This document shows, piece after piece, positions 17,661-29,865 of a stretch of DNA of 64,000 nucleotides. The number at the start of each line of letters is the position of its first letter. Position 1 is the first letter of the stretch. Source of the DNA: Gallionellaceae bacterium. Lineage in GTDB: Bacteria; Pseudomonadota; Gammaproteobacteria; Burkholderiales; Thiobacillaceae. The notes beneath the pieces are model-generated. The model saw nothing but the letters and a program-made list of their open reading frames with translations. It was not told where the DNA came from and ran no database searches. The translations under genes and the position numbers were made by a program. The stretch covers positions 90,849 to 154,848 of the forward strand of contig JAQTLN010000008.1 in the NCBI GenBank assembly GCA_028714875.1, written 5' to 3'.

Positions 17661-17723
17661 TGTAGCGCCGCTTCCAGCCGGCGTCTTTACAGTAACGGCA
17701 GCCGGCTGGAAGCCGGCGCTACA
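17661..17723. repeat. Palindromic repeat, TGTAGCGCCGGC family, between convergent genes
   Basis: TGTAGCGCCGCTTCCAGCCG at the left and CGGCTGGAAGCCGGCGCTACA at the right form a strong hairpin. It lies between pyrX and uppP, which converge, and follows a GTAGGTCGGGTTAGCG repeat fragment at 17603-17618. It could act as a two-way terminator, although no long T run is present. Confidence 0.8.
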
Positions 17724-17726
17724 AGT

Positions 17727-18551
17727 CTAATCCGCCGCCCAGTGGATGATCCCCAGGTAATGCGTCGCCAGCACCGCGACACCGAAGGCGATGCGGTACC
17801 AGGCGAACCAGGTGAAATCGTGGCGGCTGATGAAGCGGATCAGACCACGCACCACCAGGAAGGCGGAGATGAAGGAGGCCACGCCGCCCACCGCGAACAG
17901 ACTCAGGTCGTCGGCGCTGAACAGTTCACGGTTCTTGTAAACGTCATACAAGGTGGCCGCGAACATGGTGGGAATGGCCAGGAAGAAGGAAAACTCCGTG
18001 GCCGCCTTGCGCGACAGTCCGAAGAACAGGCCGCCGATGATGGTGGCGCCGGAACGCGAAGTGCCGGGAATCATCGCCAGGGCCTGCGCGAAGCCCACCT
18101 TCAAGGCGTCCTGCCAGCGCATCTCCTCGACTTCCTGTACCCGAATCACATGTGACCGCCGTTCCGCCCAGAGGATCAGCAGGCCGCCGACGATGAAGGC
18201 GGAAGCCACCACAATCGGGTTGAACAGGTAGAACTTGATCTGTTTGAGGAACAGCAGACCCAGCACGGCGGCCGGCATGAATGCCACGATCAGGTTCATG
18301 GCGAAGCGGCGCGATGCCGGCTCTCGGGTCATGGAAACGACGACATGACCCAGGCGGGCCCGGTATTCCCACACCACGGCAAAGATGGCGGCCAACTGGA
18401 TGGCGACTTCGAACACCTTGGCTTTATCGCCGGTGAAGTCGAGCAACTGGCCGGCGAGGATGAGGTGGCCGGTACTGGAAACCGGCAGGAATTCGGTCAC
18501 ACCCTCGACCAGGCCGAGGATGAGCGCTTTGAGCAGGATGGGAATGTCCAC
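17727..18551 (-). CDS. uppP: Undecaprenyl-diphosphatase (BacA/UppP)
   Basis: 274 residues, an integral membrane protein with about eight hydrophobic segments. The two active-site motifs are present: [14 protein letters not shown] (16-29) and [11 protein letters not shown]. It dephosphorylates undecaprenyl diphosphate at the membrane to recycle the lipid carrier for peptidoglycan and O-antigen synthesis, and overexpression of homologues gives bacitracin resistance. It stands alone on the minus strand. The long 5' gap upstream holds the MITE-like repeat at 18602-18745. Confidence 0.95.
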   Translation of the reverse strand: MDIPILLKALILGLVEGVTEFLPVSSTGHLILAGQLLDFTGDKAKVFEVAIQLAAIFAVVWEYRARLGHVVVSMTREPASRRFAMNLIVAFMPAAVLGLLFLKQIKFYLFNPIVVASAFIVGGLLILWAERRSHVIRVQEVEEMRWQDALKVGFAQALAMIPGTSRSGATIIGGLFFGLSRKAATEFSFFLAIPTMFAATLYDVYKNRELFSADDLSLFAVGGVASFISAFLVVRGLIRFISRHDFTWFAWYRIAFGVAVLATHYLGIIHWAAD

Positions 18552-18601
18552 GGGAATTTCTATCTTGGTTCTTGGAAGAGGCGCGATTCTAGCAGCCGAC
18601 T

Positions 18602-18745
18602 GTTAAACCTTGATTCCTCAGCTGAATGCGGCCGAGTGTGCGGCGGGCACGCCCAAATGGTGAGAATCGCCGAAGGCTACGCGGCCGGCATTCATGAGAC
18701 GCTCCAGTGGAGGATGAGCGGTCAACTGAGGAATCAAGGTTAAAC
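18602..18745. mobile_element. MITE-like element, 144 bp, with 24-bp terminal inverted repeats
   Basis: The left end (18602-18625) and right end (18722-18745) are inverted copies matching at 22 of 24 positions, with the core CTTGATTCCTCAG. The interior has no gene. Size, long terminal inverted repeats and intergenic position fit a miniature inverted-repeat element. Only one copy is seen in this window, so mobility is inferred. Confidence 0.65.
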
Positions 18746-18808
18746 CACTTGGCCCGGCTTGCAGGTCCAGACTATCCTTGCCGCCAGTCACCACTCAGAG
18801 AGGCGAAC

Positions 18809-19105
18809 ATGGCGCGCCGCAGCTTCATTTTTTGCGACATCTGCAACCCGCTGGCACTGCGTTCCATCGAAATGCGCCGCACTTCCGGGCGCGACAGCCG
18901 CGATGGGCGACGCCTGACCGATGGCCGCGCCTGGTTCGACGGCAGCGACAGCGATGCGAAACACGCCGGCTGGGTGATCGCGGACGACGGCCAGCACATC
19001 TGCACGGCCTGCTTCGAGCGGCTGCGTTCCATGCGCAACGTGCTGGAAGAGCGGCTGTTCGTCGGCATCAGCATGACCGAAGTCCTGCGCGACGAGATCG
19101 ACTGA
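18809..19105 (+). CDS. Small protein with two CxxC pairs (zinc-ribbon-like), unknown function
   Basis: 98 residues from the ATG at 18809. Not recognised as a named family. Visible features are FCDICNP near the N-terminus (residues 6-12) and HICTACFERLRS in the second half, giving two CxxC pairs that could bind one zinc, and a charged, Arg/Asp-rich centre. The C-terminus (GISMTEVLRDEID) is acidic. No membrane segment or signal sequence is seen. It is a single-gene unit followed by a terminator-like hairpin at 19139-19162. Zinc binding is inference. Confidence 0.7.
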   Translation: MARRSFIFCDICNPLALRSIEMRRTSGRDSRDGRRLTDGRAWFDGSDSDAKHAGWVIADDGQHICTACFERLRSMRNVLEERLFVGISMTEVLRDEID

Positions 19106-19138
19106 GTGCGGCAACGAGGCTTTTCCGCGCCCCTGTAG

Positions 19139-19162
19139 CGCCGGCTTCCAGCCGGCGTTTTT
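19139..19162 (+). terminator. Intrinsic terminator made from a repeat half
   Basis: Stem CGCCGGC, loop TTCCA, stem GCCGGCG, followed directly by TTTTT. The sequence is half of the TGTAGCGCCGGC palindromic repeat family (it begins at 19134 with TGTAGCG). It lies 33 bases after the stop of the small zinc-ribbon-like gene. Confidence 0.7.
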
Positions 19163-19180
19163 ATTGGTTTCCGGTGATTT

Positions 19181-20107
19181 TCAGCGTGTTTTCTTCCGCG
19201 CCAATCCCTGCCTTCCCACCCAATCCGCCGCGAACTGGCGGGCGACCCGGCCGGAGCGGCCACCACGGGAAATCGCCCAGTTGATGGCTTCCTGGCGCAT
19301 GGCTTCGTCTTCGCGCCCGCCGAGTGTCGCCACCCAGGCGCCGACGATGGCCAGGTAGTCGTCCTGGTTGAACGGCCAGAAGGTCAGCGTGAGGCCGAAG
19401 CGGTCGGACAGGCTGATTTTTTCCTCGATGCTTTCCGCCGGTCGCACTTCGCCCCCCAGGTGTTGAGTGGCTTCGTTCTCCGCGAAAAACTCCGGCATCA
19501 GATGGCGCCGGTTCGAGGTGGCGCAGATCAACACGTTATCCGGCAAGCCCGCCACGGAACCGTCGAGCGCTGCTTTCAGCGGCTTGTAGGCGGCGTCATT
19601 CGGCTCGAAGGACAGGTCGTCGGTGAACAGGATGAAGCGCCAGGGTTGGCCTTCCAGGCGCGCGGTGATGTCGGGCAGGTCGATCAGGTCTTCGCGATCC
19701 ACTTCCACCAGGCGCAGGCCTTTCTTCGCGTGGCGCGGCAGCAGGGCCTTGATCAACGAGGATTTGCCGCAGCCCCGGCTGCCGGCGAGCAACACATTGT
19801 TGGCCGGCAGCAGCTTGAGGAACTGGCGCGTGTTGCGCTCCAGTTCCGCCTTCTGCTCGTCAATGCCGGTGAGCGCCTCCCAGGGCGGGCAATTCAGCGT
19901 GGTGACCGGTAGCAACATGCCGCGTCCCATCTGCTTGCGCCAGCGGCAGGCCAGGGTCACGCGCCAATCCACCCGTGGCGGCACCGGCGGCAGCCAGGCA
20001 TCCAGACGCGCCAGCAGGTCGTTGGCGCGGGCAACCAGGAGGGCGAGTTCCGGGCTGACCTGGTAAATCGGGGCGACGTCTTCCTCGTCGTCAAACTCGC
20101 CGTTCAT
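19181..20107 (-). CDS. DUF815 family ATPase
   Basis: 308 residues. An AAA-type ATP-binding protein of the DUF815 family, with Walker A GSRGCGKSSLIKAL, a Walker B-like segment FILFTDDLSF and a sensor-like stretch LICATSNRRHLMPEF. The N-terminal 80 residues precede the conserved opening NCPPWEALTGIDEQK. The family is widespread in proteobacteria and its cellular job is unknown. It lies downstream of argJ on the same strand, with a palindromic repeat between them. Confidence 0.88.
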   Translation of the reverse strand: MNGEFDDEEDVAPIYQVSPELALLVARANDLLARLDAWLPPVPPRVDWRVTLACRWRKQMGRGMLLPVTTLNCPPWEALTGIDEQKAELERNTRQFLKLLPANNVLLAGSRGCGKSSLIKALLPRHAKKGLRLVEVDREDLIDLPDITARLEGQPWRFILFTDDLSFEPNDAAYKPLKAALDGSVAGLPDNVLICATSNRRHLMPEFFAENEATQHLGGEVRPAESIEEKISLSDRFGLTLTFWPFNQDDYLAIVGAWVATLGGREDEAMRQEAINWAISRGGRSGRVARQFAADWVGRQGLARKKTR

Positions 20108-20121
20108 TGCGTTACTCCAAA

Positions 20122-20194
20122 TGTAGAGCCGGCATCCTTGCCGGCTCGTCCGTGCGGATTGCGAAAGACACCGGCAAGGATGCCGGCGCTACAT
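20122..20194. repeat. Palindromic repeat, TGTAGMGCCGGC family, between argJ and DUF815 gene
   Basis: TGTAGAGCCGGCATCCTTGC at the left and GCAAGGATGCCGGCGCTACA at the right. The right end touches the argJ stop codon. Confidence 0.85.
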
Positions 20195-21423
20195 CAGGTC
20201 CGGTACTCGGCATTGATCTTCACGTAGTCGTAGGAAAAATCGCAGGTCCACACCGTCGCCACCATGTTGCCGCGCGCCAGGTCGACGCGCACCGCGATTT
20301 CCGGCGCCGCCATCACGCGGGCGCCCTCCTCTTCCCGGTAAGCCGGGGCGCGGCCGCCGTTTTCCGCAACCAGGACGTTGCCCAGCCAGAGGCGGATGCG
20401 CTCCACATCGAGGTCGTCTATGCCGGCATAGCCGATGGCGGCCAGGATGCGGCCGAGGTTGGGGTCGGAGGCGAAGAAAGCGGTCTTTACCAGGGGCGAG
20501 CGGGCGATGGCGTAGGCCACCTGTTTGCATTCGGCTTCGCTCTTGCCGCCTTCCACGCGCACTTCCATGAACTTGGTGGCGCCCTCGCCATCGCGCACGA
20601 TGGCTTGCGCGAGTTCGATCATCACTTCGGTGATGACGGACTGGAGGGAATCAAAGCGGGAATCGCCGTCGTCCATGATCACCGGCGCGGGCGTGCTTCC
20701 GGTGGCGATGAGGATGCAGGAATCGTTGGTGGAGGTGTCGCCATCCACCGTGATGCAGTTGAACGACTTGTTCACCGCGTGGCGCAACATGGCTTCCAGC
20801 GCCTCGCAGGAGACTGGCGCGTCGGTGGCGACGAAGGACAGCATGGTCGCCATGTTCGGGTGAATCATGCCGGAGCCCTTGGCGATGCCGGTAACCGTGA
20901 AATCCACGCCGTTCAGGGCGGCCTTGCGGGAGGTGGCCTTGGACACGATGTCGGTGGTCATGATCGCTTCGGCCGCCGCCGCCCAGTTGCCCGCTTGGAG
21001 GTCGTCGAGGGCGGCGGGCAGGGCGGCGATGATCTTGTCGTGCGGCAGGGGTTCCAGAATCACGCCGGTGGAGAAGGGCAACACCTGCTCCGCTTTGATG
21101 TTCAGGTTTTCCGCCACGGCGGCGCAGGTCTCGCGCGCGCGGCGCAGGCCATCCTCGCCGGTGCCGGCGTTGGCGTTGCCGGTGTTCACCACCAGGGCGC
21201 GGATGCCGCCCTCCTGGTGCAGATGCTCCTTGCAGACGGTGACGGGCGCGGCGCAGAAGCGGTTCTGGGTGAACACGCCCACCACTTCACTGTCATGCGG
21301 AAGGGTGATCACCAGCACATCGCGGCGGCCGGGCTTCTTGATGCCGGCGGATGCGATGCCCAGTTCGACGCCGGGAACGGGCCGCAGGGAGGCGGGATCG
21401 GGAGCGGAAAGATTGACGGGCAT
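20194..21423 (-). CDS. argJ: Bifunctional glutamate N-acetyltransferase / amino-acid N-acetyltransferase
   Basis: 409 residues. ArgJ moves the acetyl group from N-acetylornithine to glutamate in cyclic arginine synthesis, and the bifunctional form also uses acetyl-CoA. The self-cleavage site is seen in [13 protein letters not shown], where the chain splits before Thr193, the N-terminal nucleophile of the beta subunit. The C-terminal half contains [13 protein letters not shown] and [20 protein letters not shown]. It is transcribed away from the FIST gene. Confidence 0.95.
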   Translation of the reverse strand: MPVNLSAPDPASLRPVPGVELGIASAGIKKPGRRDVLVITLPHDSEVVGVFTQNRFCAAPVTVCKEHLHQEGGIRALVVNTGNANAGTGEDGLRRARETCAAVAENLNIKAEQVLPFSTGVILEPLPHDKIIAALPAALDDLQAGNWAAAAEAIMTTDIVSKATSRKAALNGVDFTVTGIAKGSGMIHPNMATMLSFVATDAPVSCEALEAMLRHAVNKSFNCITVDGDTSTNDSCILIATGSTPAPVIMDDGDSRFDSLQSVITEVMIELAQAIVRDGEGATKFMEVRVEGGKSEAECKQVAYAIARSPLVKTAFFASDPNLGRILAAIGYAGIDDLDVERIRLWLGNVLVAENGGRAPAYREEEGARVMAAPEIAVRVDLARGNMVATVWTCDFSYDYVKINAEYRT

Positions 21424-21536
21424 GGTGGCAACGCTCGAAGTGGGAGTGGCCCGATTTTAGCGGGTGGTTACCCTGTTCAAGTCCATGCGATTGATGCCGA
21501 TAACGCCATGTCGACCACATCAATCCGGGAGCCATC

Positions 21537-22679
21537 ATGCAAGTTCGCCAAACCGTCCTTACCGCGCTGGATGCCGACGCGCTCGCGCCGCTGGCGGACA
21601 TCTCACCCAATCTGGTACTGGTGTTCGCCGCGCCCATGTTTTTTACCGATGCCGCTTTCGCCGCCGAACTGGCGCGAGCATTTCCCCAGGCGCGGCGCCT
21701 GGCCTTGTCCACCGCCGGCGAAATCTCCAGCCAGGGGGTGAGCGACAACAGCATCGTGGTCACCGCCATACGCTTCGAGCACATTCACTTCAAAGTGGCG
21801 TCCACCGATTTCACCGGCATGGACGACTCCGCCGCCGCCGGCCAACGTCTCGCCGAGCAGTTGATGGCGCCGGACTTGAAAGCCGTGTTGCTGCTGTCGC
21901 AGGGGGTGGCGGTGAACGGCAGTGACTTGATCGGCGGCGCGGTATCCGTGCTGGGCAAGGCAGTTCCCCTGACCGGCGGCCTGGCCGGCGACAACGGGGC
22001 GTTCACGCGCACCTGGGCGATGCTCGATGAGGTGGTTTCGGATCGCTTGATGCTGGCGGTCGGCTTCTATGGCGACTCGGTCAGCTTCGCGCACGGCTCC
22101 TTCGGTGGCTGGCAGAGCTTCGGCCCGGCCCGGCGCGCGACCCGGGCGACCGGCAACGTGCTCTACGAACTGGACGGGGAGCCGGCGCTGGCCATCTACA
22201 AACGCTATCTCGGCGAATATGCCAAGGATCTGCCCGCCTCCGGCCTCCTGTTCCCCTTTGCCATCCTCTCGCACGAGCGCGAGGAAACCGGCCTGATCCG
22301 CACCCTGCTGGGCATCGACGAGGCCGACGGCAGCCTAACCCTGGCCGGCGACATTCCCCAGGACGGTTATCTCAAGTTGATGCACGCCTCCACCGAGGCC
22401 CTGGTGGATGGCGCCGAAGCGGCCGCGGAGGCCGCCCGGCGGATGGCTGGCGCGGACGGCCAGTCGCTCGCGCTCCTGATTTCCTGCATCGGCCGCAAAT
22501 TGGTGATGGGCGATCGGGTGGACGAGGAAGTCGAGGCGGTGGGCGCGGTGTTCGGCCAGGGTTGCGCGCTGACCGGCTTCTATTCCAACGGCGAGATCAG
22601 CCCCTTCCTGGAAACCACCGAGTGCAAGCTGCACAACCAGACCATGACCATCACCTGGCTGGGCGAGGTGCTGGACTAA
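21537..22679 (+). CDS. FIST domain sensor protein
   Basis: 380 residues with FIST_N (about 30-225) and FIST_C (about 230-365) domains. Typical segments are [41 protein letters not shown] and [20 protein letters not shown] proteins are predicted small-ligand sensors, often for amino acids or their derivatives, and usually neighbour signal-transduction genes. Here a hybrid histidine kinase starts 16 bases downstream, so the two probably form one sensory unit with FIST feeding the kinase. There is no membrane segment, so it should be cytoplasmic. The ligand is unknown. Confidence 0.88.
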   Translation: MQVRQTVLTALDADALAPLADISPNLVLVFAAPMFFTDAAFAAELARAFPQARRLALSTAGEISSQGVSDNSIVVTAIRFEHIHFKVASTDFTGMDDSAAAGQRLAEQLMAPDLKAVLLLSQGVAVNGSDLIGGAVSVLGKAVPLTGGLAGDNGAFTRTWAMLDEVVSDRLMLAVGFYGDSVSFAHGSFGGWQSFGPARRATRATGNVLYELDGEPALAIYKRYLGEYAKDLPASGLLFPFAILSHEREETGLIRTLLGIDEADGSLTLAGDIPQDGYLKLMHASTEALVDGAEAAAEAARRMAGADGQSLALLISCIGRKLVMGDRVDEEVEAVGAVFGQGCALTGFYSNGEISPFLETTECKLHNQTMTITWLGEVLD

Positions 22680-22695
22680 TGCGGACCCGTCGCTG

Positions 22696-24636
22696 ATGCA
22701 CCGCCTCCTGGATCGCCAGATCAAGCGCGCCCTCGGCCTGGAAACCGGGCAGTGGCAACACCTGGGTGTAGCGCTCAACACCCTGGCCGATAAATGCGCG
22801 GACGAGGATGCCGGCCTGGCGCGCGCGCTGTACGGCCTGCCGACGCTGCTGGAACGGGTGTCCGAAGCCTACGCCCAGCAGGATCGTGATCTCGCCCTGA
22901 TCCGGCGCGGCCTGGAACTATCTTCCGCGGAGCTCAGCGATGCCAACGTGAAATTGCGTGACGAGGCGGCGGCCAGCGCGCAGGCCCTGGCCGCCCTGCA
23001 GGTCGCCTTCGATGCCCTGCATGGCGAGGAAGAGGTGAAGGGCGGCGATCTGGTCGCCCTGGCCGGGCAGATCGCCGCCCTGACCCGCGACCGCGAACAG
23101 ATCCGCGCCGCCCTGGCGAAAAGCGAGGAACGCTTCTACCTCGCCATGCGCGGAGCGAACGACGGGGTGTGGGACTGGGACATGGTCCACAACAGCGTCT
23201 ACTACTCGCCGCGCTGGAAGGCCATGCTCGGCCACGGCGAGGATGAGATAGGCGCCGCCTTGAGTGAATGGTCGGGTCGCGTGCACCCCGACGATCTGGC
23301 GGCGGCCAGAATGGCCATCGATTCACATCTCTCCGGCAAGACCGACAAGTTCGAGACCGTGTTCCGCTTTCGCCACAAGGATGGCCACTATCTCTGGCTC
23401 CTCTCGCGCGGTCAGGCGGTGTTCGCCGCCGACGGCACGCCGCTGCGCATGGTCGGCACGCATAGCGACATCAGCGCGCAGAAACAGGCGGAGGTGGCGC
23501 TGATCCAGGCCAAGGAAGCGGCGGAAGCGGCGAGCCGATCCAAGAGCGAGTTCCTGGCCAACATGAGCCACGAAATCCGCACCCCCATGAACGGCATCCT
23601 CGGCATGCTGACCCTGACGCAGGACACCTCACTCAGCGCGGAGCAGCGCGAATACCTGGGCCTGGCGAGTTCCTCCGCCGACGCGCTGCTGCACATCCTC
23701 AACGACATTCTGGATTTCTCCAAGATCGAGGCCGGTCGCCTGGAGGTGGCGGCGGAAGCCTTCGACCTGAGCGCCCTGCTGCGCGAACTGGTGCGTCTGG
23801 AAATGCCGCGCTGCCGCGAGAAAGGCCTGGTTCTGACCCTGGAGCTCGCCCCCGATCTGCCCGCCACCCTGATCGCCGATCCGGCCCGGGTGCGCCAGGT
23901 GTTGCTCAACCTGCTCGGCAATGCCATCAAGTTCACCCCGCGCGGCGCGATCATCCTGGAAGCGCGGCGCGACGGCGACCAGGCCCGCATCGCCGTGCGC
24001 GACACCGGCATCGGTATTCCGCTCGACAAACAGCCCGCCGTGTTCGAGGCGTTTACCCAGGCGGATGGCTCCATCACCCGACGTTTCGGCGGCACCGGCC
24101 TGGGACTGACCATTTCCAGCCGACTGGTCCAGCTCATGGGAGGTCGGATGGGCCTGAACAGCGAGCCGGGAGCGGGCAGCGAGTTCCATTTCTCCTTGCC
24201 GCTGGTGACGGCTCCGCTAGCCGCCGCCACGCCCGCTGCCGTTTCGGCGATCACGCGCCGCGCGCCGCTGGACATCCTGCTGGCCGAGGACAACCCCATC
24301 AATCAGCGCCTCGCCATCGCTCTTCTCAGCCGCGAGGGGCACCGCGTCACGCTGGCGGAAAACGGCCTGGAAACCCTGGCGCGACTGGCGCAAGCCCGCT
24401 TCGATCTGGTGCTGATGGATATGCAGATGCCGGACCTGGATGGGCTGGAAACCACACGGCGAATCCGCGCACAGGAGGCCGGGGAAGGCAGGCGCCTGCC
24501 GATCATCGCCCTGACCGCCAACGCCTACGCGGAAGACCGCGATCGTTGCCTGGCCGCCGGCATGGACGATTTCGTCAGCAAACCAATCCGGCGCGAGGAA
24601 CTGCTGGCGGCGATACAGGCGGCGATGAAAGCGTAA
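22696..24636 (+). CDS. Hybrid sensor histidine kinase (PAS-HisKA-HATPase-REC)
   Basis: 646 residues. The N-terminal helical region (about 1-140) includes a likely coiled coil. It is followed by a PAS domain (about 150-265, ending [15 protein letters not shown]), HisKA with the phospho-accepting His in [17 protein letters not shown] (about residue 291), HATPase_c with [13 protein letters not shown] and [11 protein letters not shown], and a C-terminal receiver (about 525-640) with [10 protein letters not shown] and the phospho-acceptor Asp in [13 protein letters not shown]. No membrane segment is visible, so input probably comes from the PAS domain and the upstream FIST protein. No output regulator is encoded nearby. 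Confidence 0.93.
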   Translation: MHRLLDRQIKRALGLETGQWQHLGVALNTLADKCADEDAGLARALYGLPTLLERVSEAYAQQDRDLALIRRGLELSSAELSDANVKLRDEAAASAQALAALQVAFDALHGEEEVKGGDLVALAGQIAALTRDREQIRAALAKSEERFYLAMRGANDGVWDWDMVHNSVYYSPRWKAMLGHGEDEIGAALSEWSGRVHPDDLAAARMAIDSHLSGKTDKFETVFRFRHKDGHYLWLLSRGQAVFAADGTPLRMVGTHSDISAQKQAEVALIQAKEAAEAASRSKSEFLANMSHEIRTPMNGILGMLTLTQDTSLSAEQREYLGLASSSADALLHILNDILDFSKIEAGRLEVAAEAFDLSALLRELVRLEMPRCREKGLVLTLELAPDLPATLIADPARVRQVLLNLLGNAIKFTPRGAIILEARRDGDQARIAVRDTGIGIPLDKQPAVFEAFTQADGSITRRFGGTGLGLTISSRLVQLMGGRMGLNSEPGAGSEFHFSLPLVTAPLAAATPAAVSAITRRAPLDILLAEDNPINQRLAIALLSREGHRVTLAENGLETLARLAQARFDLVLMDMQMPDLDGLETTRRIRAQEAGEGRRLPIIALTANAYAEDRDRCLAAGMDDFVSKPIRREELLAAIQAAMKA

Positions 24637-24639
24637 CCC

Positions 24640-24707
24640 GTCGGCGCTTGTCGGGTTCCCCCATTCGGGGACGATGACGCGATAAAGCCGCTAACCCGAC
24701 CTACGGA
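24640..24707. repeat. GTAGGTCGGGTTAGCGG-type repeat between convergent genes
   Basis: The right arm reads CCGCTAACCCGACCTAC and a partial left arm carries GTCGGGTT. It separates the hybrid kinase gene from tldD, which converge. Fragments of the same repeat occur at 17603-17618 and 42432-42459. Confidence 0.65.
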
Positions 24708-24709
24708 TT

Positions 24710-26176
24710 TTACGAAGTACCCCCCACGGTCAAGCCATCCACCCGTAACGTTGGCTGTCCCACGCCGACCGGGACGCTCTGGCCTTCCTTGCCGCAGGTG
24801 CCGACGCCGGGGTCGAGTTTCATGTCGTTGCCGATCATGGAGACGCGAGTCAGTACGTCGGGGCCGTTGCCGATCAGGCTGGCGCCCTTCACCGGGCGGG
24901 TAATGCGGCCGTCTTCGATCAGATAGGCCTCGGCGGCCGAGAACACGAATTTGCCGCTGGTGATGTCGACCTGGCCACCGCCGAAGTTGGCGGCATAGAG
25001 ACCTTTTTTCACCGAGGCGATGATTTCCGCCGGATCTTTGTCTCCCGCCAGCATGTAGGTGTTGGTCATGCGCGGCATCGGCAGATGGGCGAAGGATTCG
25101 CGGCGGCCGTTGCCGGTGGGGGCCATACCCATCAGGCGGGCGTTCATGGCGTCCTGCATATAGCCCTTGAGGATGCCGTTTTCGATCAGCACGGTGCGTT
25201 GCGTCGGCGTGCCCTCGTCATCGACGTTGAGCGAGCCGCGACGGTCGGCCAGGGTGCCGTCATCCACCACGGTGACGCCGTCCGCCGCCACCCGCTCACC
25301 AATGCGGCCGGAAAACGCGGAAGAACCCTTGCGGTTGAAATCGCCTTCCAGGCCGTGGCCGATGGCCTCGTGCAGCAGAATGCCGGGCCAGCCGGCGCCG
25401 AGCACCACGGTCATGCTGCCTGCGGGAGCCGGGATGGCGTCCAGGTTGGTGAGCGCCTGGGCGACCGCCAACTGCGCGTATTCGAGCAACTGGTCATCGC
25501 TGAAGTGGGCGTAGTTGAAACGGCCGCCGCCGCCCGCCGAGCCCTGTTCGCGGCGCCCATCCTGTTCGACGATGACTTGCAGCGAGACCCGCACCAGGGG
25601 CCGCACGTCCGCCGCCAGACGGCCATCCAGGCGCGCCACCATCATTACTTCATATTCGCCGGCGAGGCTGGCCATGACCTGGCTGACCCGGGGATCGAGT
25701 TCACGCGCGTATTTTTCCAGCCGGTGCAGCAGGGCAACCTTGTCCGCCTCGGTGAGCGAGGCGAGCGGGTCGATCGGCGCGTAGAGCGCGCGTCCATGCA
25801 CCTGGCTCGCCACCGAGTTTGCCACTCGCGCGCTGGCTGACTGGCCGGCGGCGGCGATGGCGCGCACCGTGGTCGCGGCTTCCCGGATGGCTTTCAGGCT
25901 GATGTCGTCGGAATAGGCGAAGGCGGTGCGGTCCCCTGTCACGGCGCGCACGCCGACGCCCTGGTCGATATTGAAGCTGCCGGATTTGACCTGCCCTTCT
26001 TCCAGGCTCCAGGCCTCGGAACGGGAGTACTGAAAATACAGATCGGCATCATCCACCTGATGCGCGCCGAGCAGGCCGAACACCTCGTCGAGTTGCTCCA
26101 GATCGAGCTCGTTGGGCAGCAACAGGGTGGATTCGGCGGTGGAGAAAAGATAGAGGTTGGGGTCGACGGCGTTCAT
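24710..26176 (-). CDS. tldD: Metalloprotease TldD
   Basis: 488 residues from the ATG at 26176 ([19 protein letters not shown]). The zinc motif is in [15 protein letters not shown] (HExxH), with [18 protein letters not shown] and the C-terminal [17 protein letters not shown] characteristic of TldD. TldD works with TldE/PmbA as a heterodimeric protease that unfolds and degrades small peptides such as microcin B17 precursor and CcdA; the partner is not in this window. The nitrilase gene upstream on the same strand is a frequent neighbour. Upstream in-frame residues come from a palindromic repeat and are not part of the protein. Confidence 0.94.
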   Translation of the reverse strand: MNAVDPNLYLFSTAESTLLLPNELDLEQLDEVFGLLGAHQVDDADLYFQYSRSEAWSLEEGQVKSGSFNIDQGVGVRAVTGDRTAFAYSDDISLKAIREAATTVRAIAAAGQSASARVANSVASQVHGRALYAPIDPLASLTEADKVALLHRLEKYARELDPRVSQVMASLAGEYEVMMVARLDGRLAADVRPLVRVSLQVIVEQDGRREQGSAGGGGRFNYAHFSDDQLLEYAQLAVAQALTNLDAIPAPAGSMTVVLGAGWPGILLHEAIGHGLEGDFNRKGSSAFSGRIGERVAADGVTVVDDGTLADRRGSLNVDDEGTPTQRTVLIENGILKGYMQDAMNARLMGMAPTGNGRRESFAHLPMPRMTNTYMLAGDKDPAEIIASVKKGLYAANFGGGQVDITSGKFVFSAAEAYLIEDGRITRPVKGASLIGNGPDVLTRVSMIGNDMKLDPGVGTCGKEGQSVPVGVGQPTLRVDGLTVGGTS

Positions 26177-26185
26177 GGGGTTCTC

Positions 26186-26241
26186 GTAGCGCCGACAGGG
26201 TTGCCGGCTTGGGTGGGCGGCCGGCCAGTGGGCCGGCGCTA
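26186..26241. repeat. Diverged TGTAGCGCCGGC-family repeat between nit and tldD
   Basis: Starts CGTAGCGCCGACAGGGTTGC and ends GGGCCGGCGCTAT. It is a decayed member of the family, sitting ten bases before the tldD start on the minus strand. Confidence 0.6.
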
Positions 26242-26250
26242 TCCGCGTGC

Positions 26251-27165
26251 TCAGGGTTTGATCAGATCCACTTTGATGCCTTTCCTGCACTCCAGCGTGC
26301 GGTGCTTGAGGGCGGGCAGGCTGGTGCGCAGACCGGCCTGGTAGGTGGGGTTGAGGCCGGCGATGACCACGCCGGAGCCGCGCGGCAGGCGGTCGAGAAC
26401 GTTGCCCCAGGGATCGACGATCATGCTGTCGCCGTGGGTCTCGCGGCCGGAGATATGGTAGCCGCCCTGCGCCGGCGCGATCACGTAGGCCAGGTTCTCG
26501 ATGGCGCGGGCGCGGATCAGGGTTTCGAAGTGCGCCTTGCCGGTGGTGGCGGTGAAGGCGGCGGGCACCACGATCATGTCCACGTCGCCCATCGCCCGGT
26601 ACAACTCGGGGAAGCGCAGGTCGTAGCAGATCGACAGGCCGAGGCGGCCGAACGGGGTTTCCACCACCACCACGCGGTCGCCCGGCTCGATGGTGCTTTC
26701 CTCGCGATAGTGCTCGTTGCCGAGGTCGAGGCCGAACAGGTGGATCTTGTCGTAGCGCGCCGCCAACTTGCCCTTGTCGTCGTAGACCAGGCAGGCGTTG
26801 CGCACCTTGTCGGGGTTGTCGCAGGCCATCGGAATCGAGCCGCCGACCAGCCAGATGCCGTGCTTCTTGGCCTGGGCGGCGAGGAAGCGTTGCATCGGCC
26901 CCTTGCCCGGCTGTTCCCGCACCTTGATCTTGTCGGTGTCGTTGAGGCCCATGATGGAGAAGTTTTCCGGCAGCGCCACCAGCTTGGCGCCGGCGTTCGC
27001 CGCCATGCCGATGAGTCGCTCGGCTTCCGCCAGGTTGGCCGCCACATTGGGGCCGGAGGCCATCTGGATGGCCGCCACCCGAGTGATGCCGGTAGTTTCC
27101 TTGGCGGGTTTCGGGGCGGCGCGGGATTTGGTCTTGGCGAAGCTGGAGGGTTTGACGCGGGTCAC
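26251..27165 (-). CDS. Carbon-nitrogen hydrolase (Nit-family amidase)
   Basis: 304 residues from a GTG at 27165, which has AAGGA seven bases upstream. The catalytic Glu-Lys-Cys triad of the nitrilase superfamily is visible: [20 protein letters not shown] and [16 protein letters not shown]. Sequence class and the tldD neighbour suggest the Nit1/Nit2-like branch, whose members hydrolyse deaminated glutathione or omega-amides. That would fit a repair role in a cell that makes glutathione. The first 30 residues are Lys/Ala-rich and variable. Substrate assignment is inference. Confidence 0.88.
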   Translation of the reverse strand: MTRVKPSSFAKTKSRAAPKPAKETTGITRVAAIQMASGPNVAANLAEAERLIGMAANAGAKLVALPENFSIMGLNDTDKIKVREQPGKGPMQRFLAAQAKKHGIWLVGGSIPMACDNPDKVRNACLVYDDKGKLAARYDKIHLFGLDLGNEHYREESTIEPGDRVVVVETPFGRLGLSICYDLRFPELYRAMGDVDMIVVPAAFTATTGKAHFETLIRARAIENLAYVIAPAQGGYHISGRETHGDSMIVDPWGNVLDRLPRGSGVVIAGLNPTYQAGLRTSLPALKHRTLECRKGIKVDLIKP

Positions 27166-27278
27166 GAGGGCATCCTTGCTGCGTGAGGGAAGGGCAAGCG
27201 TGGCTTGAGGGTACACAAGGATTTCGCCGCGCCGCAATAGCAAATCGCCCAAACGGACGCTATAGCCGGCTAACCGGC

Positions 27279-29477
<2,199 letters not shown>

Positions 29478-29478
29478 C

Positions 29479-29533
29479 GTAGCGTGCGCCGCGCGCACGA
29501 AAAGCACTCATTCGTGCGCGCGGCGCACGCTAC
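29479..29533. repeat. Palindromic repeat, GTAGCGTGCGCC family, abutting priA start
   Basis: Near-perfect inverted repeat: GTAGCGTGCGCCGCGCGCAC at the left, the matching GTGCGCGCGGCGCACGCTAC at the right, and a short loop. A second copy lies at 49143-49198 just before mrdA. Confidence 0.9.
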
Positions 29534-29865
29534 GTGGCAGATCGTCCGATCAATATTCATGTTGCAGAGCCGCATTTGTGCCGGTCAATTAACGCTCGAA
29601 GTTAAAGTGGTTTGTCACAACAAAAGGCGAAGCCGATGCCATTCAAGGAGGTTTTCGAGTTGTCCACCGAACCTGTGGATAACCATGTGGACAAGCTGTC
29701 ACCAAACCGTCAAAAACACTTGTAGAACGGGTGCTTATGCCATTGGCCTGTTTTTTATGCACAAAACAAATTATTGAAAATCAATGAGTTACGTTAGGCG
29801 ACGGGATATATCCAAAGGCAGGTGCGGGAAGTTAAGTCAAGCGCATTAATGTGCATAAGTGCTTG
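29534..29865. other. AT-richer gap with DnaA boxes and an IHF site (candidate origin or DnaA-controlled region)
   Basis: A 332-bp gap without a gene, visibly richer in A/T than its surroundings. Exact DnaA boxes (TTATNCACA) are at 29674-29682 (minus), 29755-29763 (plus) and 29850-29858 (minus). One-mismatch TTGTCCACA is at 29686-29694 (minus) and weaker TTGTCCACC at 29660-29668 (plus). An exact IHF consensus (WATCAANNNNTTR) lies at 29779-29791, next to an A/T stretch that begins at 29751. Box density, IHF site and A/T stretch resemble a bacterial oriC. However, dnaA is not adjacent, and the gap is also the promoter region of priA, so a DnaA-regulated promoter or DnaA-titrating site is an alternative. 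Confidence 0.5.
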
